Notes under the pieces: model-generated
Database searches by the model: none
What the model was told of the DNA's origin: nothing
What the model saw: only the letters and a program-made list of their open reading frames with translations
Made by a program: the position numbers and the translations under genes
Shown: piece after piece, positions 43,677 through 55,697 of the stretch
Position numbering within the stretch: the stretch's first letter is position 1
Layout of the letters: every line of letters begins with the position of its first letter
Assembly (NCBI GenBank): GCA_950295325.1
Contig: OX485804.1
Coordinates: forward strand, 13,888,001 to 13,952,000
Length of the DNA: 64,000 nt
Reading direction: 5' to 3'
Source: Polytrichum commune
Lineage: Eukaryota > Streptophyta > Polytrichopsida > Polytrichales > Polytrichaceae

Positions 43677-45828
43677 TGTGAGGCCAAACCCCCCACCCTT
43701 AAGCGTCCGTAGTCCGAGTAGTGGGTTTGGGCTCACATTCCTCCGCGGTATTGGATTTGGACTTGGATGAGTCCATAGTGCAAGGTTCACCCTTCAAGTG
43801 GTCTTGGATTTAACTGGAATTTCACGTTTAACAACTCAATGTACGATTTCAATACGTATGTGGAGAATGCACAAGTTAACTATGTTATTTTAACCTCCTT
43901 ATGCTCGGGTGCTATTTTGTCTTTGTTTGCTTCTAACGTCCATCCGGCCGCTTTAGCTACACAAGCCCTTAAGGATATCCCTCTCCTAAATGGAGTCCGT
44001 GCCGTTGACTCTATACTATCACTTGTGTATTCCGTATCGCTACTATAAGAGGTCTCACTTGGTGTCTCCATACCGTACATAAGCCTTTAAGTATTAAGAA
44101 ATACTTATGTGACTTATGTCAATCTCTCCCTCGCACCTTTGGTCTTTGCTTCCTTTGTCTTGCCATCGCGAGAGTGCTCCACATTCTCCATTAATTTGTG
44201 CACGTGGTTTATTTTTAAAGAGAGGATGCAAGTGTTAAAAAAACACTATTCTCTATAGTCAATCTCAAATACATTTACTTGTGAAAGCCACACATAACAC
44301 TAACTAGCATAATGTAACTAACTACTTGTCTATGAGCTAATTAGGTAGGCTATCTACTAAGCTTCTTCATGAACCCATCTCTTTACTTTCTAATTACATA
44401 AACCTAGCTCCTTCATAAACCCAGCTCTTTCATAAACCCAGCTTCTTAGCTTCTAACTAAACAAACCCAGCTCCTTCATAAACCCAGCTCCTTCATGAAC
44501 CCAGCTCCTTAGCTTCTAACTAAACAAACCCAGGTCCTTCATAAACCCAGCTCTTTACTTTCTAACTAAACAAACCCAGCTCCTTCATAAACCTAGTTCC
44601 TTCATGAACCCACAACTTTGTAGTTGTAATCCCCAACTACCTCACTAATTATTCAAGCCCTTAACTAATCTTCCTACCTAATTTCCCTAATTCTACTAAC
44701 AACCCCTTTCTAATCACACAATTCTTCTCTAATCCTAAAATCCTAAAATCCTAGAGAGGAGAGGGGGAGAGAGAATTTCCTAACTTTACTAAGACTAACT
44801 AATCCACACAAGTATATTTTTGCACTCATCACAACATCAAGTGCTCAACTCTTAAACATGGAACTTGCAACCACGTGTATTCAAAACATGAACTTTAAGT
44901 ACCACAAATTGGAATCATGAATTAACTTTAAAATCCTTCACGTCAACACTAATTCTACCAAGAGGTCAAGCCCTCTTCAAGGCTAACAAGCCTTGGCTCT
45001 CAAACTAAAAACTAAGCACACACATGTGCTCCAATATGGCTTCCCACACCCACACTTATAACTCGTGGGGTGCCTTGGAGCACAAAGGAAAGAGAGGATG
45101 AGTGAGGGAAGAATGAGGGATTATATAGTAAGCTTGAGGGGGTGAGCACCCTCAAGGCTCACGATAAGCCCTTGAGATTTCCTCCTACTTAGTAGGCGCC
45201 AATCCTATCTTCTAAGCCTTCCTCCCTCAAATGATCAACAAGGATCCTAATTCGAACATTTAACTAGCCTTGGCTTTCTACCTACCACACTTTACCAAAC
45301 TTGGGATGCTTCAACCCAAACTTAGCCTCCTTCGCTTTCCGCCGCCATAACTTTCTCCCCTTACTTTCCCAAATCGTCGCTCACCACTTAATTCAAACCA
45401 CGATGCTTAACTCGTGATTTGATTGGTGCTTTGAGAATTTGCTTATCCTCCACCTTGCATTCTTCCTTGGGCCTTCCCCATTAAGTGGCCATGATGAGGT
45501 GGTCCACTTGTGCGCTCCATGTGATCCTCCATTCATCCCAATTCGAATGCACTTGCCTCTTGAGTCACTTTGGTTGTCTCCATCCATTTGTACTAGCCTA
45601 CTCACTAACTACTCAATCCAAGTTCTCCTTACCTATCCTCATTCACTCAAATCCTTCCGAAGGTAAAAACACAATAACAACTCACATCCTAGCCTCTTAC
45701 AACATGGTACTTCTAAGACTAACATTTCACTCTTTTTATATTTTTGTGAAGTAACATGCTACTTCAAAGTGCATCAACTAACGTTTCAAGGGTCTAAGAC
45801 TAAATGTGGGCACCCTTTTGGGCTCACA
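43677..45828 (-). repeat. 3' LTR of the Ty3/gypsy element
   Basis: 2152 bp, starting TGTGAGGCC and ending GGGCTCACA, so the ends are the inverted hexamers TGTGAG/CTCACA. Identical to 53039-55190 except for two transitions that I could see (near 43687 and 43869). On the element's strand there is a TATA-like TATATAA at 45127-45121, preceded by a dyad (CTTGAGGG…CCCTCAAG, 45133-45156), placing the probable transcription start near 45090. A 17-18 bp tandem motif, 'cttcataaacccagctc', recurs across 44364-44612. Short open frames inside are repeated in both LTRs and are not genes. Confidence 0.95.
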
Positions 45829-45889
45829 TAATTGGCGACCATCGGGGGATGAATCCAAACATCTCTTGCTCCAAGGGTAAGTTGCCTAG
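45829..45889 (-). other. 3' internal junction, atypical polypurine-tract region
   Basis: Only 61 bp separate the integrase stop from the 3' LTR. A polypurine tract should abut the LTR here on the element strand, but the adjacent bases are pyrimidine-rich (complement of 'ggcgaccatcggggg'). The nearest purine run, GGAGCAAGAGA, lies about 25-35 nt away. On the plus strand the junction reads TAAT then TGGCGACCATCGGGGGAT, which looks like a tRNA primer-binding site facing the wrong way. Confidence 0.5.
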
Positions 45890-48154
45890 TCAAGCTCGGT
45901 ACTCCTTACATCTACTTCCCGATGTACGGGTAGGAAAGAGCTCACCATTCAACGTTTCCAATTGAATTGAATTATTAGGAAAGACCTCATAGACAAGGTA
46001 AGGTCCTAACCATACCGCATTGAATTTCGCCGGAAATTCAAGCTTTCGTGCGTCTTGAATCATGACCATCATTCCCGGTGTTAGGGCCCTTCTCTTATGT
46101 CGTTTGTCGAAAGTAATCTTTCTCCTTCTTTGGATTGCCTCAATATGTTGAGCCGCCATTCTCCTCCCTTCGTCAAGTGCTTCCAAATCGGTTAGTCGAT
46201 TTCGTAAGGATTGACTTTCGGTAAGTCTCGTACTCACGGCCACCCTAAGTGACTCGACTTCATATTCGATTGGTAGTGTCGCTTCAAGACCATAGACTAA
46301 GGAAAATGGTGTAGCACGCGTAGTTACCTTATAGGTTGTACGGTATGCCCAAAGTGCCGCCGTTAGTTTCGTATCCCAATCCCGCTTCGAGTCTATAACC
46401 GTCTTGCGTAGTATACTCACCAAAATTCCGTTAACCCTTTCCGTTTGTCCATTGGTTTGTGGGTGGTAGGGAGTAGTCTTCCGGTGATCAATTTTAAATT
46501 TCTCTGTCATCTCTCGAATCAAGTCACTCAAAAAGTGAGTACCCCTATCGCTTACTAGGATCTTCGGCACCCCGAACCGCGAAATTATGTTTTCGTACAT
46601 AAATGTTGCCGCGTGTTCCGCCGTGTCGGTCTTCACCGCTTTGGCTTCCGCCCACTTGGTGAGGTACTCGGTTGCCACCACAATATATTTCATTCCTTTT
46701 GAAGATTGGGGATGGACCTCACCCACATAGTCGATGCCCCATTTTTCGAAAGGAATTAAGGGTAATGATACATGTAAAGGCATCTCCATTCTAAGGTCGT
46801 TTCGGGCATACCGTTGGCAAGCGTCGCATTTCCTTACATAGTCATGGGCGTCCTTAAATAGTGTAGGCCAAAAGTAGCCCGCTCTAAGTATTTTTTGCCC
46901 GGTGAGTTGACCCGAGAAGTGACCGCCGCAAGCGCTATCGTGGCAAGCGATTAAAATCGCTTCAACCTCCGTTTTTGACACGCATCGTCGTAAAATACCA
47001 TCGGACCCCCTTCTAAACAACCTATGGCCCACTACAACAAATTGCCTACTATTTACCCTCACCTTCCTTCTCTCTTCTTTTGTCCACTCTTTGGGCAACT
47101 TGTGGGTTGTTAGAAATTCCACTATGCCCGCATACCACTCCGGTGTAGAAGTGACCACAAAGAGGCTATCATCTACTAACATATCATTTACCGGATTTTT
47201 TCCTATCTCCTCCGACAACCTAGACAAGTGGTCGGCTTGTAAATGCATACGACCCGGTTTATATTCCACCGTGTAGTCGAATTCTTCTAATAACAAAACC
47301 CACCTAGCTAACCTACCACTTAACTCAGCCTTGTTAATTAGATACTTGATAGCCATGTGGTCAACAAAAAATACAACCGGGTTGCACATGAGGTAATGCC
47401 TAAACTTTTTAACGGAAAACACCATGGCTAGGCACTCCCTCTCCGTTGTAGAGTAGTTTCTTTCGGCGGGGGTCAATTGCTTACTCGCATAAGCTATAGG
47501 TTGATCCTTCTCTTTTTCTCCCGTTGCTTGACAAAGCGCACTCCCTATTGCCACATTACTAGCATCACAATAGACGTGAAAAGGTTTACCCCAATTGGGT
47601 GGTATCAACACCGGATAGGTGCTCAACCTATCCCGCAATTTCTCAAAGGCTTTTTGACAAGCATCCGTCCACTCGAATTTGACATCCTTTTTGAGCAAAT
47701 GGGTAATGGGCACCGCTATCTTTGAAAAATTAGGAATAAGTTCCCGGTACCATCCCACATGTCCTAACAACTTAGAGATCCCCTTGGAATTGGTTGGAGT
47801 TGCCAAGTCGCTTATGGCCGCAATCTTATCCGGATCGGGTTCTCTACCTTTCTCACTAACAACATAACCCAACAACACTCCCTTATTCACTCCCAAAAAT
47901 GTCTTATCCGGGTTCAATGCTAACCTCATCTTCCTACACCTAACCAATGCCTCCCTAACACAATGTAGGTGATCATCCACATTACTTTGTGTGCTAAAAT
48001 CGTCCACAAAGACGGTCATGGATTTGAACAACAAGTCGGTGAAGATATACATTACTAATCGTTGGAAAGTAGCCGGGGCATTACATAACCCAAATGGCAT
48101 CACTACCCACACAAAAGTACCCCAAGGTGTAGTAAAAGCCGTTTTATGGATATC
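45890..48154 (-). pseudogene. Retrotransposon Pol, 3' part: RT remainder, RNase H, integrase
   Basis: Continues the same frame after the internal stop at 48157-48155; 754 codons then a stop. RT holds MPFGLCNAPATFQRL and the catalytic FVDD box. RNase H shows YCDAS, TTERECLA and QADHLSRL acidic residues. Integrase has a zinc-binding HDSACGGH…CDACQ segment, then catalytic Asp in WGIDYVG, Asp in VSDRGTHF and Glu in TERVNG, followed by a C-terminal domain (MVMIQDARKLEFPAKF, LGPYLV) without a chromodomain. The length fits a full Pol end. It has no start codon of its own near the break, so it would be expressed only by readthrough. Confidence 0.93.
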
Positions 48155-51100
48155 TTAGAGGGCTATGGAAATTTGATTATAACCCGCATACCCATCCATA
48201 AAGGTATATCGCGAATGACCTCCAACCTCCTCAAGCAACAAGGTGATAAAAGGTAAGGGGAAGTGATCCTTTTGTGTGCACGAATTCAATTTCCTATAGT
48301 CGACACAAACCCTTAATTTCCCATTTTTTTTCTTTACTAAGACCATAGGAGAAACCCAATCCGTGATTTCCACCGGCTTGATAAACCCGGCCTTCAATAA
48401 CCTTTCCAATTCCGCTTTCACCAACAATTGCAATTGAGGATTCATCCTCCTCTCCTTTTGTCTAATTGGCCTCGCCCCCGGAATTAAAGGAATCCGGTGC
48501 TCTACCATTTCCCTAGGAATTCCCTTAAGCTCATCGTAGGACCATGCAAAAGTATCACTAAACTCATCCACCAAATTGCTATACTCCCTAACCTCTTTCT
48601 CCCCCAATTTGGAGCCCATCTTCATTTGTCGGGTTTTTCCATTCTTTAATTTCACATCCACGTACCGCCAATCCGCTTCCGACACATGTGCTTGTTCCTC
48701 TTTGTTCCGATACCAATCGGAAGGCACATTGGGGTAATCTTTCACATCTTGACCTACAACTATCCCCGTAGACGTGGTCTTGAAATGTAAAGGCTCCTCC
48801 AATTTCGATGACTCAATAATCACATCCTCCTCTTGAGTCCCATCTACATGAATTAAACTAACCTCACCCTCTTCCACGTCATCTACCCAAGGTGTTAACC
48901 CACCGCTAACCCACTCTTCCTCGGTGAGCACCTCACATGGCTCCAACAATGAGCCCTCTCCTAAACTAACACTAGGAAATTCACTCCCTAAGCCTACTTG
49001 GTGAAATGTAACCATTACATCAACCTCGGACTCGGGGTACTCCCTTAGCCATTGGGAATAATCCCCATTATCCCCATAATTGTAAAAATTAGGACCTAGA
49101 CTTCCCGAGCCCGAATCTATAACAACCCTTTGACCTTCGGGATGGACGACTCCCACCAATGCCTTGCCAATCTCATTCTCGTTTAAGTCATCAATTTCCT
49201 TCTCCAATGGCAAATACATCTCCTTCTTCATCCATCCTTCTAATGAACCAATGGACACTATGACCCTATTACCCTCCGGACCATAAGTGATGGATGGTTT
49301 AGGTCCACCCCAATTGACCATAGCATTCGCCATCCGCAACCAAGGCCTACCTAGCAAAATGGGGAAGGTGTCCTTGTTGGAGTGCATTTTAATGACATGG
49401 AAGGTGACCAAGTACTCCTCACCTCCCGTAGTCATTCTACAATCCTTGATCATCCCCAAAGGCGTAGTCGAACTTTGATTTGCCATATTTATGACCAAAG
49501 GTGAAGGCCCCGTGAGTCCAAGTCCCAATTTTTTCATAGTATCCTCCGGTAGTATATTTAGACTACTCCCTCCGTCGACTAGCACATTAGGAACCACCTT
49601 ATCTACTATAACAACTTCTATTTCTATAGCTTTCACGTCTCTTCCACCTTGTGATTGGATCCTAGCGGCTATTTTAGCTTTCACCTTCCTCATCCTCTTG
49701 TGTACCGGCATTCCCTCCTTTAATGTTTTCCTTGCCGTGGGTGAAATTTCCAATAGTTGGCCGAAAGTAATATCCGCCTTGAGTGTACTAAGGTCCGCCC
49801 ACAAGTCGTACCCGGTAGATCTTTCCACCTTAGAATTACCCACTACGTCGAATTCGTCTACGGGAACCCCCGGTCCTTCCCATTCACCCACATCGCTATT
49901 ATCCAAGTCATGTACCGCATTAGTCCTCTCCCTATCTTGTAAAATTATATTTTCCCTCTCCACATCCTTAGTAGCTCTTCTAGCTACCCTATCCAACTCG
50001 GAGAGATTAATCTCTTCATCCGAAGAGTAATTTCCTTGCTCTCCTATTCCTACCTCCAACGGGGCATCCCCTCTCCTAGCCCTAGTAGTCACCGCTAGTG
50101 CAGGTGCTTCTTCAACCACACCCTTACCCTTCACTAACTCATATGTAATAGCATTGGTGTGAGGAGGCCATTGACTTTGCTCCTCTCCAATTCTCGTTGG
50201 GAGAGGAAGCATGTCATCACATGTGGCCTCCAACACTCCATCCATGAACCTAACATCTTGGGAGTGAGATGGTCCCGGATCCGTTGGAGGCGCTTGTCTC
50301 CCGTTACTACCATTAGGTGGAACTCCTTGTCTATTTTGTATTGGAATGTAACCGGTTGTAGTTTGCAAGCCCGCCGGTGGATGAAAAGTTTGCCTAGCAT
50401 TACTATGGTCATAGTATAAGTTAGGTGGCCTAAGTTCATTGGCCGGTACTCCTTGTGGCCTAGCACCTCGCATATTATCCCTTGCTTGTTGTTGTGGATT
50501 AGCCACCGGGTAAGGGACATTAATTATTTTGTCCGGTTGGCGACACGTATCCGAGGGATGACTTCCTCCACAATTGCTACAATTAAACTCTTGACCTTCG
50601 GACCAACATTGTCCTTGAGCGTGCCACCTTCCACAAAAGGGATGAAATTCCTTCTTCTCTAAATTTTGGCCACCTTGCCCTCTAGGTTGTGGTCCTCTAT
50701 TGCTTCCATTTCCATAGTGAGGTGGCGCTTGACCTCGTTGATTTTGTTGAGGTGGGTTACCGTTTCCTCTTTGGTCACGGTTTTGTCCACTTCTACAAAA
50801 TTGACGCGTGTGGCCCGGTTGGCCACATTGGACACACCATAATCCGGAAGAATGCCTACCCGACTCAACCGGGGGTGGAGGCCCCGGTTGTTGACTCCGG
50901 ATCATTAATGACATTTGATCCGTGAGGCTTTGCATTTGTTTTATCATAGCCTCTTGGAATCCTAGTTGGCTAGCACCTAGTCTTCTCTCAACCTCCTCCA
51001 AGTGTGGATCCGTTCTAGGGGCCGGTAGTGCCAAAAGAGGTGCCGGTTCCCTAACCGCTAAAGGTCGGGGACCGGTGTCCACAATGGCATATGGAATTTG

Positions 51101-52129
51101 GTTCTCATACTTAGCGGGTTCTACCGCTACCACCCTAGGGCGTATGGGGATGAATTGTGGGATCAATTCATCCTCCCTTCTCCATAGCCTTTCGTGATCT
51201 TTATCCAAGTTTTCAATATCTCTAGCCGCACGCTTGGCATCCGCCAAGGTCAAGGGATTCCTTTCTAGAACACCCCTAATAGTTCCGGACTTAAAAAACC
51301 CTTGAATGAAAAATTGCTTTAGCGTGTCGTCGTTGAGCATGGTACCCACAAATCTAGTGCACACTAAATCAAACCTCCTAATGTAAGCCGAAATTTCTTC
51401 CTCCCTTCCTTGCTTCAATGACGACAATGCCCTTAATGCGGTACTTTGACCCACTTCCGGCCTAAATTCGTTAAGAAACTCCCTTTGTAATTGTTCCCAT
51501 CCCCTAAAATGTCCCTCGGCATGATCCCGATACCATTCATAGGCTTCCCCCTCTAGAGTGGTAGGAAACCACACTAACCAATAACCCGGGTCGGTTATGA
51601 GGAAGCTAGCCAACCGTTCGATATACCGTTCCATGTGCCGAGAGGGGTCCTCATCCTTGGTCCCATAAAATTTAGGGAGATGAGATGGCATATCCATCGC
51701 CGCTAAATTTTGTGGAACCACAATTGGTAGGCCTCTTGGCCTAACCAATGGGTCTATTGGAGGTATAGGAGGTATGGGCGGAATTGGGGGTATGGGTGGT
51801 GGATCCATCCCCCGTTCCTCGGCCATGGTGACCGGTGAACTATTCAACAATCCCCTATCAACTTCTACCGGGAATTCTTCTCTAAGTGTGTAATTTTCCG
51901 AAGAAGTTTCACCACTCAATTTGGAGGGAGTGATCTCCTCTTCAAGTTGAGCTCCAAGTTCTAAGGTGTCTAGAATTGACCTAGTCCTAGGTTCGACGTT
52001 CAAACAACTCTCTATTCTAACATTATCTTGTTCTAATCTATCACTGATTTTAGAGGACCGCCTCTTTCGAGTAGATTTCTCTAGTCCTACTATCAAACTT
52101 GGTTTTTGTGAGCGAGTCCTACCTTGCAT
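48155..52129 (-). pseudogene. Retrotransposon Gag-protease-RT (5' part of polyprotein), ends at premature stop
   Basis: 1324 codons from ATG at 52129. Residues about 112-126 are a PPI repeat. Residues 150-310 are a retrotransposon Gag capsid domain (LPKFYGTKDEDP, FLNEFRP, LSSLKQGREEEISAYIRRFD). A CCHC knuckle, CVQCGQPGHTRQFC, lies at about 432-445, with a shorter Cys/His cluster near 517. The protease has LVDGGSSLN (about 851) and ILLGRPWL (about 925). RT begins near residue 1205 (VSPMVLVKKKNGKLRVCVDY) and runs to the TAA at 48157-48155, inside the RT palm just before the catalytic motif. Gag and protease look intact; RT is cut. The next codon continues RT in the same frame, so this is a nonsense change, not a deletion. 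Confidence 0.94.
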
Positions 52130-53016
52130 TCCATAAGAATCGATCGACCCTCACTTGACCACACATAATCCTAGCAATTCCCCTCTTAATATTTTCACTT
52201 GTCTTGGTGTGGTTATAATTTTTTTAGGAGGTGAGGAAAAGAACCTGCAAGCCCACTTAGGTGAAAGAATCCCAATAGGGGATAGGCATGTTCATGTTAA
52301 TTTTTTGGTTAAGTCGGAGCATCACCTCCGCACCTTCCCGCAAATTAACACTCACCACAATACCGATTGTGAGGGGGTGACCTTCCGAGTAGATTATGTT
52401 AAAAGTCGAGGCTTCACCCTTCAACTTCTCACACCATCCACAATTCGGGAATTACCCTCTACAACGGATAACAACAATCACGAGTACAAAAGGCATTCCT
52501 TAATTAGTTAATGAGTTCACTTTGAAGAAATAAACATACCTCGAGCAATCGCATCCCCCTGTGAGTTAGCACTCCCCTCAATCGTGACTCAATGTAACAA
52601 CACCATAAACTTTGTGAAATATTAATTTAATATAGAGCATGAAATGACAACTCCCAAAACTTTGAGACTCACCCCGAGGTGAGTGTCAAAGTTCAATGTC
52701 CTAAGGTGAATTTACCCTCTAATGTTTTAATGAGCTACTCGGTTATAGGTTCCTTTTAAGTTCTTAGCAAATCCCCAAAAAGGTTGAGGACGTACCTTCG
52801 CCGCGCTCCTTCCTCAAAAATGAATTTGCGTAATTGACAATGCAATTCATTCCAAGGAATAGTTGAAATACAATGAATTCAAATGTAACCCAAAGAGAGA
52901 ATACTTACCGAGTTTCGGGTGCTCCTTCCCTTCTCTCAAGTTTGTGTCTCCAATTTTTCCTAGTTGCCTCCAAGTCTCCTAGTCGCCTCCAAGTCTTGTA
53001 ACTACCTTCCGCTTCG
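52130..53016 (-). other. Retrotransposon untranslated leader
   Basis: About 890 nt between the primer-binding site and the Gag start on the element strand. No conserved coding frame. It is expected to hold packaging and dimerisation signals, which I cannot identify by eye. A 118-codon plus-strand frame at 52155-52511 is antisense chance. Confidence 0.5.
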
Positions 53017-53034
53017 CTCCCGGCGGACGCACCA
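53017..53034 (-). promoter_or_regulatory. Primer-binding site (tRNA complement)
   Basis: On the element strand TGGTGCGTCCGCCGGGAG starts four bases (TAAT) inside the 5' LTR, the expected place for minus-strand priming. From memory it matches the 3' end of plant tRNA-Gly(UCC) plus CCA at 17 of 18 positions. The tRNA identity needs a database check. Confidence 0.7.
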
Positions 53035-53038
53035 ATTA

Positions 53039-55190
53039 TGTGAGGCCAAATCCCCCACCCTTAAGCGTCCGTAGTCCGAGTAGTGGGTTTGGGCTCACAT
53101 TCCTCCGCGGTATTGGATTTGGACTTGGATGAGTCCATAGTGCAAGGTTCACCCTTCAAGTGGTCTTGGATTTAACTGGAATTTCACGTTTAACAACTCA
53201 ATGTACGATTTCAATACGTATGTGGAGAATACACAAGTTAACTATGTTATTTTAACCTCCTTATGCTCGGGTGCTATTTTGTCTTTGTTTGCTTCTAACG
53301 TCCATCCGGCCGCTTTAGCTACACAAGCCCTTAAGGATATCCCTCTCCTAAATGGAGTCCGTGCCGTTGACTCTATACTATCACTTGTGTATTCCGTATC
53401 GCTACTATAAGAGGTCTCACTTGGTGTCTCCATACCGTACATAAGCCTTTAAGTATTAAGAAATACTTATGTGACTTATGTCAATCTCTCCCTCGCACCT
53501 TTGGTCTTTGCTTCCTTTGTCTTGCCATCGCGAGAGTGCTCCACATTCTCCATTAATTTGTGCACGTGGTTTATTTTTAAAGAGAGGATGCAAGTGTTAA
53601 AAAAACACTATTCTCTATAGTCAATCTCAAATACATTTACTTGTGAAAGCCACACATAACACTAACTAGCATAATGTAACTAACTACTTGTCTATGAGCT
53701 AATTAGGTAGGCTATCTACTAAGCTTCTTCATGAACCCATCTCTTTACTTTCTAATTACATAAACCTAGCTCCTTCATAAACCCAGCTCTTTCATAAACC
53801 CAGCTTCTTAGCTTCTAACTAAACAAACCCAGCTCCTTCATAAACCCAGCTCCTTCATGAACCCAGCTCCTTAGCTTCTAACTAAACAAACCCAGGTCCT
53901 TCATAAACCCAGCTCTTTACTTTCTAACTAAACAAACCCAGCTCCTTCATAAACCTAGTTCCTTCATGAACCCACAACTTTGTAGTTGTAATCCCCAACT
54001 ACCTCACTAATTATTCAAGCCCTTAACTAATCTTCCTACCTAATTTCCCTAATTCTACTAACAACCCCTTTCTAATCACACAATTCTTCTCTAATCCTAA
54101 AATCCTAAAATCCTAGAGAGGAGAGGGGGAGAGAGAATTTCCTAACTTTACTAAGACTAACTAATCCACACAAGTATATTTTTGCACTCATCACAACATC
54201 AAGTGCTCAACTCTTAAACATGGAACTTGCAACCACGTGTATTCAAAACATGAACTTTAAGTACCACAAATTGGAATCATGAATTAACTTTAAAATCCTT
54301 CACGTCAACACTAATTCTACCAAGAGGTCAAGCCCTCTTCAAGGCTAACAAGCCTTGGCTCTCAAACTAAAAACTAAGCACACACATGTGCTCCAATATG
54401 GCTTCCCACACCCACACTTATAACTCGTGGGGTGCCTTGGAGCACAAAGGAAAGAGAGGATGAGTGAGGGAAGAATGAGGGATTATATAGTAAGCTTGAG
54501 GGGGTGAGCACCCTCAAGGCTCACGATAAGCCCTTGAGATTTCCTCCTACTTAGTAGGCGCCAATCCTATCTTCTAAGCCTTCCTCCCTCAAATGATCAA
54601 CAAGGATCCTAATTCGAACATTTAACTAGCCTTGGCTTTCTACCTACCACACTTTACCAAACTTGGGATGCTTCAACCCAAACTTAGCCTCCTTCGCTTT
54701 CCGCCGCCATAACTTTCTCCCCTTACTTTCCCAAATCGTCGCTCACCACTTAATTCAAACCACGATGCTTAACTCGTGATTTGATTGGTGCTTTGAGAAT
54801 TTGCTTATCCTCCACCTTGCATTCTTCCTTGGGCCTTCCCCATTAAGTGGCCATGATGAGGTGGTCCACTTGTGCGCTCCATGTGATCCTCCATTCATCC
54901 CAATTCGAATGCACTTGCCTCTTGAGTCACTTTGGTTGTCTCCATCCATTTGTACTAGCCTACTCACTAACTACTCAATCCAAGTTCTCCTTACCTATCC
55001 TCATTCACTCAAATCCTTCCGAAGGTAAAAACACAATAACAACTCACATCCTAGCCTCTTACAACATGGTACTTCTAAGACTAACATTTCACTCTTTTTA
55101 TATTTTTGTGAAGTAACATGCTACTTCAAAGTGCATCAACTAACGTTTCAAGGGTCTAAGACTAAATGTGGGCACCCTTTTGGGCTCACA
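53039..55190 (-). repeat. 5' LTR of the Ty3/gypsy element
   Basis: 2152 bp, same length as the left LTR and identical except for two transitions that I could see. Supplies the promoter for the minus-strand genomic RNA: TATATAA at 54489-54483 with the upstream dyad at 54495-54518. The same tandem 'cttcataaacccagctc' block lies at 53726-53974. Confidence 0.95.
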
Positions 55191-55195
55191 GCATT
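55191..55195. other. Target-site duplication, right copy (GCATT)
   Basis: Identical to 43672-43676. Confidence 0.95.
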
Positions 55196-55445
55196 TGACA
55201 ATGTTTTTGGTTTCAATACAATGTTAGGTCCATGCACCATGCAACAACCTTCATCTAGGTAAATTTCTCAAGTATCAACATGGTTTAGATTGGTATTGAC
55301 CCAATATCTTCTCACCTCGAGATATCATGAAATATCAATATTTGACTAGTATTACAACTTTGATACCCACGGGTAGGTTCTTTGATACCATTATTGATAT
55401 TATTCATTCACTAATACACCAATCCAACATTGTTCAAGAACCCGA
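55196..55445 (+). repeat. Dispersed repeat family F, copy 3 (target of the LTR element)
   Basis: Aligned with 39195-39470. The LTR element inserted at the left edge of or within this copy; the bases on the other side of the insertion (43620-43676, 'gacgttattt…gataccaatagg') appear to belong to the same locus. Confidence 0.55.
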
Positions 55446-55469
55446 GTTTATGGCCCCCGGACCCTCTAT

Positions 55470-55500
55470 GGAGAGAGAGAGGGAGAGAGAGAGAGAGAGA
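55470..55500. repeat. (GA)n microsatellite
   Basis: GA dinucleotides with one GGG interruption. Confidence 0.9.
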
Positions 55501-55656
55501 TACAAACGTTCCTCTTATCCATCCAACACAAAACCTTGAGCCCCTATAAGTTTGTTGCCAATTCATCTCAAATGACCTCAAATCGATTAATTTGGTGTCT
55601 TTATAGTGTCAAATCAACCAAAGAGAATAACCTCCACACTAAATACTACTCCATGG

Positions 55657-55658
<2 letters not shown>

Positions 55659-55687
<29 letters not shown>

Positions 55688-55688
55688 G
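55659..55688. repeat. (TTA)n microsatellite
   Basis: About ten uninterrupted TTA triplets. Confidence 0.9.
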
Positions 55689-55697
55689 TTTATAATG

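Larger units (their letters stand above)
43677..55190 (-). mobile_element. Complete Ty3/gypsy LTR retrotransposon
   Basis: The element is 11,514 bp: two 2152-bp LTRs, a 7210-bp internal region and perfect GCATT target duplications. The internal region on the minus strand encodes Gag, aspartic protease, reverse transcriptase, RNase H and integrase in that order. Protease-RT-RNaseH-integrase is the Ty3/gypsy order, and there is no chromodomain at the integrase end, so it is a non-chromovirus type (Tat/Athila side; clade tentative). One in-frame TAA in RT splits an otherwise open polyprotein. Near-identical LTRs indicate very recent insertion. It landed in an older repeat (family F). Confidence 0.95.

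Noticed and set aside
43839-45754. Several 60-90 codon frames, duplicated at 53201-55116
   Set aside because: They lie in the LTRs and are identical only because the LTRs are; no known LTR-encoded protein.
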